DNA of 31,381 bases, taken from CAZGVV01 sp964529155. GTDB taxonomy: Bacteria; Pseudomonadota; Alphaproteobacteria; Rickettsiales; SXRF01. Of this stretch, positions 1-7,739 are shown one piece after another. Both the position numbers and the translations under genes were made by a program. Location: NCBI GenBank assembly GCA_964529155.1, contig CAZGVV010000018.1:1-31381 (forward strand). The letters run 5' to 3'. The notes beneath the pieces are model-generated. The model had not been told where the DNA came from. It made no database searches and saw only the letters and a list, made by a program, of their open reading frames with translations. Numbering within the stretch: the first letter of the stretch is position 1; each line of letters begins with the position of its first letter.

Positions 1-367
1 TGGTCATAACCGAGCAAATGAAGGCAGGCGTGGATAATGAGGTGGCTAAGGTGATGGTCAAATAATTTTCCTTGCTCCTTGGCTTCTCGGGTGACGGTAT
101 CGAGCGAAACCATGATGTCGCCCAAATAATCTGCGTCGCCGGAGGCAAAGGCGAGTACATTGGAGGAGTTGTCTTTGGTGCGGAAATGATGGGTGTGGGC
201 TTGTATCGCAGAATCCGTAGACAGGAGAACAGTAAGTTNNNNNNNNNNTTGGGTATTTTTTGATATTTAAGTGCGGTCCTGCAGGCTTTTGTGACGAGTG
301 ACTTAAGCGCTGCGCGTTGTGTGCGGTAGCCGGGATGATCCAGTTGGAAATCTAATGAATAAGCCAT
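1..367 (-). CDS. ybeY: Endoribonuclease YbeY, partial (C-terminus outside window, internal N gap)
   Basis: YbeY is a zinc-dependent endoribonuclease involved in 16S rRNA 3'-end maturation and ribosome quality control. On the minus strand an ATG at 367 opens MAYSLDFQLDHPGYR. After the N run at 239-248 the family core resumes (LTVLLSTDSAIQAH, then FRTKDNSSNVLAFASGD). It ends at the window edge in the metal-binding motif HLIIHACLHLLGYD, which supplies the three zinc-binding histidines. The frames on the two sides of the gap differ: the missing length must be 2 modulo 3, so ten N cannot be the true length and there is no reason to call a pseudogene. It lies 18 bases after phoH on the same strand, the usual phoH-ybeY order in proteobacteria. 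Confidence 0.93.
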   Translation of the reverse strand, partial: MAYSLDFQLDHPGYRTQRAALKSLVTKACRTALKYQKIPXXXXNLLFSCLRILRYKPTPIISAPKTTPPMYSPLPPATQIIWATSWFRSIPSPEKPRSKENYLTITLATSLSTPAFICSVMT

Positions 368-385
368 ATGTAAGAGGTTTAATAA

Positions 386-1393
386 TCACCCTTTTTTCTT
401 GCGTTCCCATTCATCATACGCATGCACGATTTTTGCAGCCAGAGGGTGGCGTACGACATCGGAATCGGTAAAGCGGGTAACGGTGATGCCTTCAATGTCT
501 TCCAGCTTGCGAAGTGCATCGTGCAAACCGGATTTTACATCACGCGGGAGATCGATCTGCGATAGATCGCCGGTAACGACCATGCGGCTGTTTTCACCCA
601 GGCGGGTTAAGAACATTTTCATTTGGGTAGGAGTAGTGTTCTGGCTTTCATCAAGAATGACATATGCATTGCCAAGCGTACGGCCACGCATGAAGGCAAG
701 CGGCGCGACTTCAATGGCGCCATCATCAATAAACTGCTGCACTTTTTCGGCAGGAATCATATCAAACAATGCATCGTAAAGCGGCCGCAAATAAGGATCA
801 ATTTTATCTTTTAAGTCGCCTGGCAGGAAGCCGAGCTTTTCACCCGCTTCAACGGCGGGGCGTGATAAAATGATACGTTCAACGCGTTTGTCCATGAGCA
901 TGGAAACCGCCATGGCAACGGCTAAATAAGTTTTTCCTGTTCCCGCGGGCCCGATAGCGAACACCAGATCATATTGCTGCAGGGATTTAATGTAGTTGGC
1001 TTGTCCGTGCGAATAAGGGCGCACATGTTTTTTCATGGTTTTGATGGCAAGATTTTCCATGCCCGGCAGCGGGTCTTGACTGCCGGAATCCATATCATGG
1101 GCGGCGATGCGGATTGCGGCATCTACCTGGCCTATGCCGATTTCATCACCACGCTGCAATTTGCTGTAAAGTGATTGCAATACGTTGCGGCTGGCTTCAA
1201 CGGCGGTTTCCTGGCCGGAAATGGAAACTTGGTTGCCGCGGCTGGCAGTGGTGACATGAAAGCGTTTTTCGATGCGGCTCAGATGCGCGTCCTGTTCTCC
1301 AAATAGCAGAGGTAACAAGCGATTATCCTCAAATGTGAGGTTGATGGAGGTGGATTCGGCTGTGCCGTTTTTGGGCGGGTTTTTTTCTAACAA
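386..1393 (-). CDS. phoH: PhoH-like ATPase
   Basis: A cytoplasmic PhoH-family ATPase of 335 residues, normal for the family, usually co-transcribed with ybeY and linked to RNA metabolism. The N-terminal ~90 residues are the KH-like part. The Walker A motif GPAGTGKT is at residues 148-155 and the Walker B stretch VILDESQN lies about 100 residues later, followed by the conserved MVVTGDLSQIDLP. The start is a TTG at 1393. Its Shine-Dalgarno AGGAA overlaps the TAG stop of hddA upstream, which argues for one transcript and possibly translational coupling with that sugar kinase gene. Family assignment is firm; the exact cellular role of PhoH proteins is not well established. Confidence 0.95.
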   Translation of the reverse strand: MLEKNPPKNGTAESTSINLTFEDNRLLPLLFGEQDAHLSRIEKRFHVTTASRGNQVSISGQETAVEASRNVLQSLYSKLQRGDEIGIGQVDAAIRIAAHDMDSGSQDPLPGMENLAIKTMKKHVRPYSHGQANYIKSLQQYDLVFAIGPAGTGKTYLAVAMAVSMLMDKRVERIILSRPAVEAGEKLGFLPGDLKDKIDPYLRPLYDALFDMIPAEKVQQFIDDGAIEVAPLAFMRGRTLGNAYVILDESQNTTPTQMKMFLTRLGENSRMVVTGDLSQIDLPRDVKSGLHDALRKLEDIEGITVTRFTDSDVVRHPLAAKIVHAYDEWERKKKG

Positions 1394-1403
1394 TGAAATG
1401 TTC

Positions 1404-2543
1404 CTATACAGTCAGCAGCCGGGCGCGCTGCAAAATGGAATTACTCATCTCTAAAATTTCCGCAGAGGAATTTTTAGATGCCTTGGTGCCCTTAGCTTCT
1501 TTTTCTTTGAGGTGGTAGAAATCGCGGCGGGAAAGTGACATGCGTGAATAAGAATTGCGGTCAAAGAATACAATGTTTGAGCCACCGGATTCAAACTCAA
1601 ACGGAACCCATAGTAAATCTTCTAATGCTTGCATGATGCGCAAATGATTTTCTGGTTTTGCAAAGAATAGCATGAATCCGCCCCCTCCCGCACCAAGTAA
1701 TTTACCGCCAATGGCACCAGCTGCCTGGGCGCGTTGGTAAATTTCATCGATAAATTCAGGAGCGATGCTTTTCGTGAGTGAGCGTTTAATAAGCCAGCTT
1801 TCATGGAGCAGGCGGCCGAAATCTTTCCAATCTCCAGGATTATGGATAATAGCGAGGGCTTCATCAACCATTTTGCGGATTTCCTGGAGTTCTGCTTTTT
1901 TATTGCCTTTACCAAGGGTATCGATTTGTTCTTTTGCAATATCGGAAGCAGTACGTGAGACGCCGGTAAAAAATAACAAGCAATGGCTTTGCAACTCTTC
2001 CATACGCTCTCTGGGCATTATAACAGGGTCAACGCGAAAATCTCCATTAGGCAAAATAGTCGTGTGATTAAAGCCGCCATATGCAGCTGCAATCTGATCC
2101 TGAACCCCGACATTTTCTTGCAATACATTGCGTTCAATATGCACAGCTTGGCATGCTAATTCACGTTTATTTGTCATTCGGCCAAGCAATGCATACATGG
2201 CGTGCAATAGGCCTACGGTAAAGGATGAGCTTGATCCAAGGCCAGAACGGGCAGGCAAATCTCCGCTGTGATGGATTTCTACGCCGTTATTAATTTGAAG
2301 ATATTCTAACACAGCACGTACGGCGGGGTGCTTAATGTCCCCATTATCCGCAACGCTCTCAATTTGTGACCAGACAATGCGCGACTTTTCAGGAAAAAAT
2401 GGCGGCAGGAAACGGCAGGTTAGGTAGCAATAATGATTGATGGTGCTGGATAGTATCGCGCCACCGTGTTCACGATACCAGGTGTGATAATCGGTTCCGC
2501 CGCCGAAAAACGAGATGCGATAAGGCGTGCGGCAAATAATCAC
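1404..2543 (-). CDS. hddA: D-glycero-alpha-D-manno-heptose 7-phosphate 1-kinase (GHMP kinase)
   Basis: A GHMP-superfamily small-molecule kinase of 379 residues. It opens with the CRTPYRISFFGGGTDY signature typical of HddA, has the ATP-binding loop PARSGLGSSSS at residues 97-107 and the third GHMP motif GGKLLGAGGGG near the C-terminus. HddA phosphorylates heptose 7-phosphate at O-1 to give the alpha-1,7-bisphosphate, the step that commits to GDP- rather than ADP-heptose. The presence of gmhA, gmhB and hddC in the same window supports this substrate. The start is a GTG at 2543 with TAAGG seven bases upstream. The C-terminal ~60 residues (Ser/Lys-rich, after FFDRNSYSRM) look like an extension beyond the GHMP fold. 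The gene runs directly into phoH. Confidence 0.85.
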   Translation of the reverse strand: MIICRTPYRISFFGGGTDYHTWYREHGGAILSSTINHYCYLTCRFLPPFFPEKSRIVWSQIESVADNGDIKHPAVRAVLEYLQINNGVEIHHSGDLPARSGLGSSSSFTVGLLHAMYALLGRMTNKRELACQAVHIERNVLQENVGVQDQIAAAYGGFNHTTILPNGDFRVDPVIMPRERMEELQSHCLLFFTGVSRTASDIAKEQIDTLGKGNKKAELQEIRKMVDEALAIIHNPGDWKDFGRLLHESWLIKRSLTKSIAPEFIDEIYQRAQAAGAIGGKLLGAGGGGFMLFFAKPENHLRIMQALEDLLWVPFEFESGGSNIVFFDRNSYSRMSLSRRDFYHLKEKEAKGTKASKNSSAEILEMSNSILQRARLLTV

Positions 2544-2822
2544 GAAGCAGCCTTAACAGACGCAGATTCAGCGAAATGGTGGGTATGCATGCGGGGTGAA
2601 CTGTCCTTAAGTGCAATCATTGATTTTTATCCTAACGCAAAGCGTTTGGTGGAATCCAGTACTTTTGTTGGGCGCTATCTGGATTGCAGGATAAGATGGC
2701 TATTTTTCCTAAGCATCAGAAATACTGATCTCATATAGGCTGCTGACATGTAATGCTAATTTTTGGTTGCTGCGCCATGTTAATTCGTGTTAATTATATC
2801 ATTCATTAATTGGAGATTTGGC

Positions 2823-3767
2823 ATGGATGACCTAACAACGCAAAATGTAATTAATCAATTGCCGGAAATATTGCTGGCTGGGGCTAAGAAAGCATTGGAG
2901 AGTCGTGCATTGCCAGATTTTATAGACAGTATTGAAATCAAAGAAGATGGCAGTAAGGTGACGCTCGGAGACAGGGAGTCTCAAGCGATATTACAAGAGC
3001 GCTTAGGGAGGCTATTTCCTGAGGACGTCGAATTTACAGGTGAAGAAGATAAAGACCATCCGAAAACCCATGTGGCTAAGCGGCGTTGGGTAGTGGATCC
3101 TATCGATGGAACCGGGAACTTTATTCGCGGGAAAGAACCTGATAAATATGCTGATCCGCAATCAAGACGTTGGGCGGTTTCCATCGCGTTGAAAGAACGG
3201 CAGCCTGACAACAGTGAAAAAGTAGTGATTGGCGCTATTTTCTGCCCGCATCCGGATGCAACGGCAGAGCAAATGGATGGCACTATGTATCTTGCAACTG
3301 AGCATGATACAACGCAGATTATTCCTGTTATAAGCGGCGTATTACAACCGGCCACCGCAAAAAGAAGTGAAATACCAGATAATAAGGTTGCATTGGGTGG
3401 GTTTGCTACTGAGGCAATAAAACAAAAGCTAATAGAAACGGTAAAAAGCCATAAGCACACAATTTCTGGTATGGGATCATTTTGTGCTTCAGCAATGCAT
3501 GTTTTAGAGGGACGAAAATCTGGATGTGTCAATGGAGTCAATTGTGAATGGGATTCCGCCGCAGCAGGATTCTTATTAAAACAAGCGGGCATAAAGGTTT
3601 CAGAATATGCCAGTGGAGATGACCGCTTTACGATGATTGCAGCAAATGATCTCGCTTTGTTTTCGGAGCTTAATAAAACGTATTTGGAAGCAATCAATTC
3701 ACCTGGTGCAGGTGTGTATTCTCCTGGAATTGCGAATAATAGGTTAAATGGCCATTGGAGAGTCTAA
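2823..3767 (+). CDS. Inositol-monophosphatase-family phosphatase
   Basis: A Mg2+-dependent phosphatase of the IMPase/CysQ/HisN superfamily, 314 residues from the ATG at 2823, which has GGAG eight bases upstream; a GTG at 2787 would add 12 residues but has no good ribosome binding site. Metal-binding motifs are GEE (73-75), DPIDGTGNF (92-100) and EWDSAAAG near residue 244. The substrate cannot be read from sequence; options are inositol phosphate, histidinol phosphate, 3'-phosphoadenosine 5'-phosphate or a sugar phosphate. It is the first gene of a plus-strand run with the E1 alpha/beta pair (51 bases to the next start), so dephosphorylation of a sugar intermediate is possible but unproven. 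Its upstream region is shared with the divergent hddA. Confidence 0.85.
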   Translation: MDDLTTQNVINQLPEILLAGAKKALESRALPDFIDSIEIKEDGSKVTLGDRESQAILQERLGRLFPEDVEFTGEEDKDHPKTHVAKRRWVVDPIDGTGNFIRGKEPDKYADPQSRRWAVSIALKERQPDNSEKVVIGAIFCPHPDATAEQMDGTMYLATEHDTTQIIPVISGVLQPATAKRSEIPDNKVALGGFATEAIKQKLIETVKSHKHTISGMGSFCASAMHVLEGRKSGCVNGVNCEWDSAAAGFLLKQAGIKVSEYASGDDRFTMIAANDLALFSELNKTYLEAINSPGAGVYSPGIANNRLNGHWRV

Positions 3768-3818
3768 TAGTATTAAGCTTCTTGTGAAGCGAGCTACGGG
3801 CCGTTATAAGTTTCTTAC

Positions 3819-4796
3819 ATGACCACTCCATATGACCCCGCGCTGATTGCGCGTCTGTTTCATTCCATGTTGCTTATTCGCCGTGTGGAAGAACATATTT
3901 GTGATGTCTATGCGACTGACGCCATTAAAAGCCCGGTGCATTTATCGATCGGCCAGGAATCAGTGGCAACCGGTATTTGTGATGTGATGGCGGCGGATGA
4001 TGTGATTTCCAATACCTATCGTTGTCATGCAACGTACCTCGCCAAGGGTGGGGATTTAAAGCAGATGATGGCAGAATTATATGGCAAAGCGGGGGGATGT
4101 GCGGCCGGTAAAGCCGGGTCAATGCATTTAATTGATATGGCACACGGTGTGATGGGAGCCTCAGCAGTAGTAGGAACTACGGTTCCCGTGGCAATGGGGT
4201 ATGCACAGGTGATGAAGTGGGATGCTAAGAAAACGACTCACCAGCGTGTGGTTGTAGCCGTGTGTGGTGACGGTGCGACTGAAGAGGGAGGGTATTCAGA
4301 GGCGCTTAACTATGCGGCACTGAAAAAATTGCCGATGTTGTTTGTGGTAGAAAATAACGGTTTTGCTATTCACACACCCATCCTGCGCCGCCAGCCAAAC
4401 TGGAATTTGCGGGCGCGGGTGGAGACGTATGATATTCCGACACAGATTGTAAATGATGGTGATGTGTTTGCGATACGTGATGCTACGCAAAAAGCATTGG
4501 CGGCGATTCGCGCCGGTAGTGGGCCGCAATTCCTGGAATGCACGACGTATCGGTGGATGGAGCATGTGGGGCCGATGGATGACCATGATCATGGGCCATA
4601 CCGGAATACCAAAGACTATGAGCGTTGGAAAAAGAATGACCAAATCACACGGCTGGAAGCGATGCTTCCTTCTGAACAAGCAAAAATAGTGCGTGAGCAT
4701 GTCGAACGTGAATTGTCAGAATCCGTTGCATTTGCAGAAGCAAGCCCATTCCCTGGTGAGGAAATGATCGCCAGGGGGGTATATGCGGTAGCCTAA
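3819..4796 (+). CDS. Thiamine-diphosphate-dependent dehydrogenase E1 alpha-like subunit, probable sugar C2-transferase
   Basis: E1 alpha family, 325 residues. The ThDP/Mg2+ motif is complete: GDG at 150-152 and NN at 179-180 (FVVENNGFAIHTP). The family stretches HLSIGQESVATG and GKAGSMHL are present. In place of the phosphorylation loop region of pyruvate dehydrogenase it has TYRWMEHVGPMDDHDHGPYR, unlike the usual YRYRGHSMSDP. The beta subunit starts one base after its stop. No E2 acyltransferase or E3 gene is nearby, so a normal 2-oxoacid dehydrogenase complex is unlikely from this locus. Because it sits among 4-keto-sugar genes, I infer a role like AviB1/AlmC-type proteins, which with their beta partner move a two-carbon unit from pyruvate to a keto-sugar. 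The family call is firm; the function is inferred. Confidence 0.88.
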   Translation: MTTPYDPALIARLFHSMLLIRRVEEHICDVYATDAIKSPVHLSIGQESVATGICDVMAADDVISNTYRCHATYLAKGGDLKQMMAELYGKAGGCAAGKAGSMHLIDMAHGVMGASAVVGTTVPVAMGYAQVMKWDAKKTTHQRVVVAVCGDGATEEGGYSEALNYAALKKLPMLFVVENNGFAIHTPILRRQPNWNLRARVETYDIPTQIVNDGDVFAIRDATQKALAAIRAGSGPQFLECTTYRWMEHVGPMDDHDHGPYRNTKDYERWKKNDQITRLEAMLPSEQAKIVREHVERELSESVAFAEASPFPGEEMIARGVYAVA

Positions 4797-4797
4797 T

Positions 4798-5892
4798 ATG
4801 ACGTTAAAAAAACAGGTGGAAGCGCTTAAAAAGGAACAAGATCGCCTCATTCGCTATGTGGATGCTGTGGCTGAAGCATGCGTACAGGAAATGGAACGTG
4901 ATGAGCGGGTGTTTGTATTCGGGCTGGATGTGGATGATCACAAAGCCATTCAGGGTTCAACCGCTGGGCTTGTAGAAAAATTTGGTCCTGAGCGTTGTTT
5001 TGGTACGCCGTTATCGGAAGATGCAATGACCGGGATGGCGATCGGTGCGGCGATGGCAGGATACCGGCCTGTGCACGTGCATATTCGCATGGATTTTATG
5101 ATGCTGGCGATGAATCAGTTGGTGAATATCGCGGCGAAAGCGCATTACATGTATAATGGACAAGTAAACGTGCCGCTGGTGGTGCGCACGATGGTGGGCC
5201 GCAGCTGGGGGCAGGGAGCACAGCATAGCCAGGCATTGCATTCCATGTTTGTGCATGTGCCGGGTTTAAAAGTGGTGGCGCCGTCGAATGCGTATGATGC
5301 CAAGGGCTGTTTAATTGCTGCTATTCGCGATGATAATCCCGTGATTTACATGGAGCATAGGTTGCTATGCAACATGCAGTCTTATGTGCCGCTGGAGCCA
5401 TTTGTGTGCCCCGTGGGTAAGGGGCGGATCATGCGCGAGGGAACGGATGTGACGATCGTCGGCATTTCGCACATGGTGTTGGAAGCGTTGCGTGCCAGTC
5501 ATTATTTGCAGGTTGCGGGAATTTCTGCGGAAGTCATTGACCCCATTTGGTTGCGGCCTTTGGATATTGATATGATCGTGGAGTCGGTGAAGAAAACACG
5601 GCGCTTGCTGGTGGTGGATAATGCGTGGCTGCAATGTGGTATGAGTGCAGAGATTATGATGCAAGTGTTGGAGCGCTTGCCTGCTGGATTAAATGGGAAG
5701 CCAATTCCTATGCAGCGTATGGGTTTCGCCGATACGCCGTGCCCGACTACGCGTTCATTGGAGAATGTATTTTATCCCAACGGAAAGACGATTGCAGCAG
5801 CGGCGCATCGGCTCATTGACCCGCAGGGTAAGTTGGTGCTTCCTGAAGATCATGAAATCAAGGAAATTGATGAATTTAAAGGGCCATTTTAG
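4798..5892 (+). CDS. Thiamine-diphosphate-dependent dehydrogenase E1 beta-like subunit, probable sugar C2-transferase
   Basis: E1 beta (transketolase pyrimidine-binding plus C-terminal domain), 364 residues. The conserved glutamate that activates ThDP is E74 in GTPLSEDAMTGMAIGAAMAG. The conserved GAQHSQALHSMF and PGLKVVAPSNAYDAKG segments follow, and the C-terminal transketolase domain starts near residue 210 (GTDVTIVGIS). There is no lipoyl domain at the N-terminus; instead about 20 residues of a charged, coiled-coil-like segment (KKQVEALKKEQDRL) precede the fold. It is translated one base after the alpha subunit, so a stoichiometric alpha2beta2 enzyme is expected. The locus ends here on this strand; the next gene is convergent. 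See the alpha entry for the proposed carboligase role on a 4-keto-deoxyheptose. Confidence 0.88.
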   Translation: MTLKKQVEALKKEQDRLIRYVDAVAEACVQEMERDERVFVFGLDVDDHKAIQGSTAGLVEKFGPERCFGTPLSEDAMTGMAIGAAMAGYRPVHVHIRMDFMMLAMNQLVNIAAKAHYMYNGQVNVPLVVRTMVGRSWGQGAQHSQALHSMFVHVPGLKVVAPSNAYDAKGCLIAAIRDDNPVIYMEHRLLCNMQSYVPLEPFVCPVGKGRIMREGTDVTIVGISHMVLEALRASHYLQVAGISAEVIDPIWLRPLDIDMIVESVKKTRRLLVVDNAWLQCGMSAEIMMQVLERLPAGLNGKPIPMQRMGFADTPCPTTRSLENVFYPNGKTIAAAAHRLIDPQGKLVLPEDHEIKEIDEFKGPF

Positions 5893-5981
5893 CACCTTAG
5901 TGTGCGCCGGCAACGGTAAAAGGGAATGTGTTTTGTAAAACAGCTTTGCGATGATAGCGCCTATGCCAAGCGAGGCCACGG

Positions 5982-6988
5982 TTACGATGGCACGTATTTT
6001 TTCATCGCAGGGTCATTAAACGCAATGTAGCGCTTATCTGCGTCATTGCGATTGGCGAGATACCATTCCATGGTTTCACGGATGCCTGTTTCCAAACTTA
6101 CCTCATTTTTAAAATGGATAGAGTGCGCGCGCGTCATGTCCATCAGGCGTTTGGCATCACCGGCGGGTTTGGTGGTGTCCCACACAAGGGAAAGTGGGCC
6201 ATGAGGGGCGTATTTAGCAACCATTTCCGCCACTTGTTTAATCGTAATACCGGTGCCGGAGCCTAGATTTACCGGTTCATTGAAGCCTTGTTCCACCACC
6301 ATCATCATGCCACGTGCGACGTCACGCGCGTGAATAAAGTCGCGAATAGGCGACCCGTCTCCCCATACGGTGAGTGGATTCTCGCCTTCTACGGCCCGNN
6401 NNNNNNNNAGGGGATGACCATGGCGTTTTCTGGGTCAAAATTATCATAAGGTCCATAGACATTGGCAGGGCGGACAATGGATATTTTATCCCAGCCATAT
6501 TCTATTTTATAGGCTTCTGCCTGCAATTCACCCATGCGTTTGGCCCATCCTGCGAAGCGGTCATTAGGGGAGGGAAATGTTTTCCAGACATCGTCTTCAT
6601 AAAAAACTTCTGCCGGAGAATACACTCCGACAGAGCTTGTGAATAAAAAGCGTTCAACGCCTGCACGCCGGGCTGCTTCCATCATGTTTATAGAAAATTG
6701 CAGGGTGGGAACAAAAAAGCTTGCTGGGCGTTTGGCCGTCATTGCAGGGGAGCCTTTTACTCCTGCGAGCTGAAACACGATGTGTTGGCTGTCACACAAT
6801 TTTTGGCATGCTGAGAATTCACGTAGATCAACGCGCACAAAAGTGCAGCCTTGGGGAGCCCGTGAGGGGTCATCCAATGAAGCCACGGTTACATGCGCGC
6901 CTGCGGCTAACAGCATTTCTACTAACGGGCGTCCGATTAATCCTGTGCCGCCCGTGACGAGTACATTTTTATTGGCGTAGAATGTCAT
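5982..6988 (-). CDS. NAD(P)-dependent sugar epimerase/reductase (extended SDR, GDP-fucose-synthase-like), internal N gap
   Basis: Extended short-chain dehydrogenase. Rossmann motif GGTGLIG is at residues 13-19, with VRPANVYGPYDNFDPENA before the N run at 6399-6408 and WGDGSPIRDFIHARDVA after it. The two parts are out of frame by the ten-N count (missing length is 2 modulo 3), but the protein continues naturally, so this is a gap rather than a frameshift. The catalytic YxxxK tyrosine is not visible: K150 is preceded by FAGWA, with Ala at the tyrosine place. The His of GDP-fucose synthase that aligns with ENAMVIP is Met here. It is the last gene of the minus-strand operon that begins at gmhA. 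Likely a 4-reductase or epimerase of the GDP-deoxyheptose; the reaction is not determined. Confidence 0.82.
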
Positions 6989-7045
6989 AGGCGGAAACTT
7001 TCTGTAATTGCATGCTATTTATGTAATGGATTCTTGGGCTTGATA

Positions 7046-7705
7046 CTACTTATTCGTCTTTTTGCCCAACACAAGACGTAAAAAATAGATTGCCGTACCA
7101 GCCAGCAGCGCCAACCCTAATTCAATCATGGCGCGGTGAAGGTTGCCTGTAAGCTTTAGTGTGGCGATGGAGCTGCCGATGCCGGAAAAGGTGAAGCACA
7201 GCAACATGTTGGTGGCAATAGTTACGATTATGTAGCGCGTAAAAGAAATGGTGGTGAGCCCAAAAAGATAATTCATAACGCAAAAGGGAATTAATGGATT
7301 TACCCGTGTAAGAAAGATGAGTTGCCAGTCATGGGTGCGGGTGACGTGCAGTAATTTTTCCCATCCTTTTTTATGGATATAGGCAGTGAGCATGTTTTGA
7401 GCGAAGTAACGCGCGATGAAATAAGCGAATATCGCGGAGAGGGTGGCGGCGATGCTGGTTAACACACCTCCCCAGAACATTCCCCAAACAATGCCCGCCC
7501 CTAAATTTAATGGAAGCCCCAGAGGTAATAGCAGCAGGTTGCTGATAACAGTGGCTACTACATAGATGATAGGGGCCCAGACAGGGTAGTTTTCAATATA
7601 CTGAAAAAATTGTTCGGAAGTTATGATCTGGTGTTGGTAGAAAAACCAGCTTACGCAGCCGGACATGCCTATAAGCAGTAGTAAGATAAGGCGTTTATAA
7701 GGCAT
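7046..7705 (-). CDS. TVP38/TMEM64 (VTT-domain, DedA-superfamily) membrane protein
   Basis: Inner-membrane protein of 219 residues with about five to six hydrophobic segments. The central region GLPLNLGAGIVWGMFWGG, followed by ATLSAIFAYFIARYF and NPLIPFCVMNYLFGLT, is typical of the VTT domain. Members of the wider DedA superfamily are linked to membrane homeostasis and to return of undecaprenyl phosphate across the membrane. Its place inside the sugar operon, between two SDR genes with 34- and 57-base spacers, makes a role in carrier-lipid handling attractive, but that is inference. No strong ribosome binding site is seen before the ATG at 7705. Confidence 0.85.
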   Translation of the reverse strand: MPYKRLILLLLIGMSGCVSWFFYQHQIITSEQFFQYIENYPVWAPIIYVVATVISNLLLLPLGLPLNLGAGIVWGMFWGGVLTSIAATLSAIFAYFIARYFAQNMLTAYIHKKGWEKLLHVTRTHDWQLIFLTRVNPLIPFCVMNYLFGLTTISFTRYIIVTIATNMLLCFTFSGIGSSIATLKLTGNLHRAMIELGLALLAGTAIYFLRLVLGKKTNK

Positions 7706-7739
7706 TTATATGAATACTCGGTGGTAATGATGCGTATGG

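Noticed and set aside
2466..2738. 90-residue plus-strand open frame between hddA and the IMPase gene
   Set aside because: Its first part overlaps the hddA start region, there is no recognisable domain, and it covers the expected divergent promoter region.
2981..3697. 238-residue open frame on the minus strand
   Set aside because: Wholly antisense to the IMPase-family gene, whose metal motifs are intact. The antisense protein has no recognisable motif.
3819..5892. Standard pyruvate or acetoin dehydrogenase E1 operon
   Set aside because: No E2, E3 or lipoyl domain nearby, an atypical alpha loop, and surroundings devoted to nucleotide sugars. Not strictly excluded, so kept as the stated alternative.
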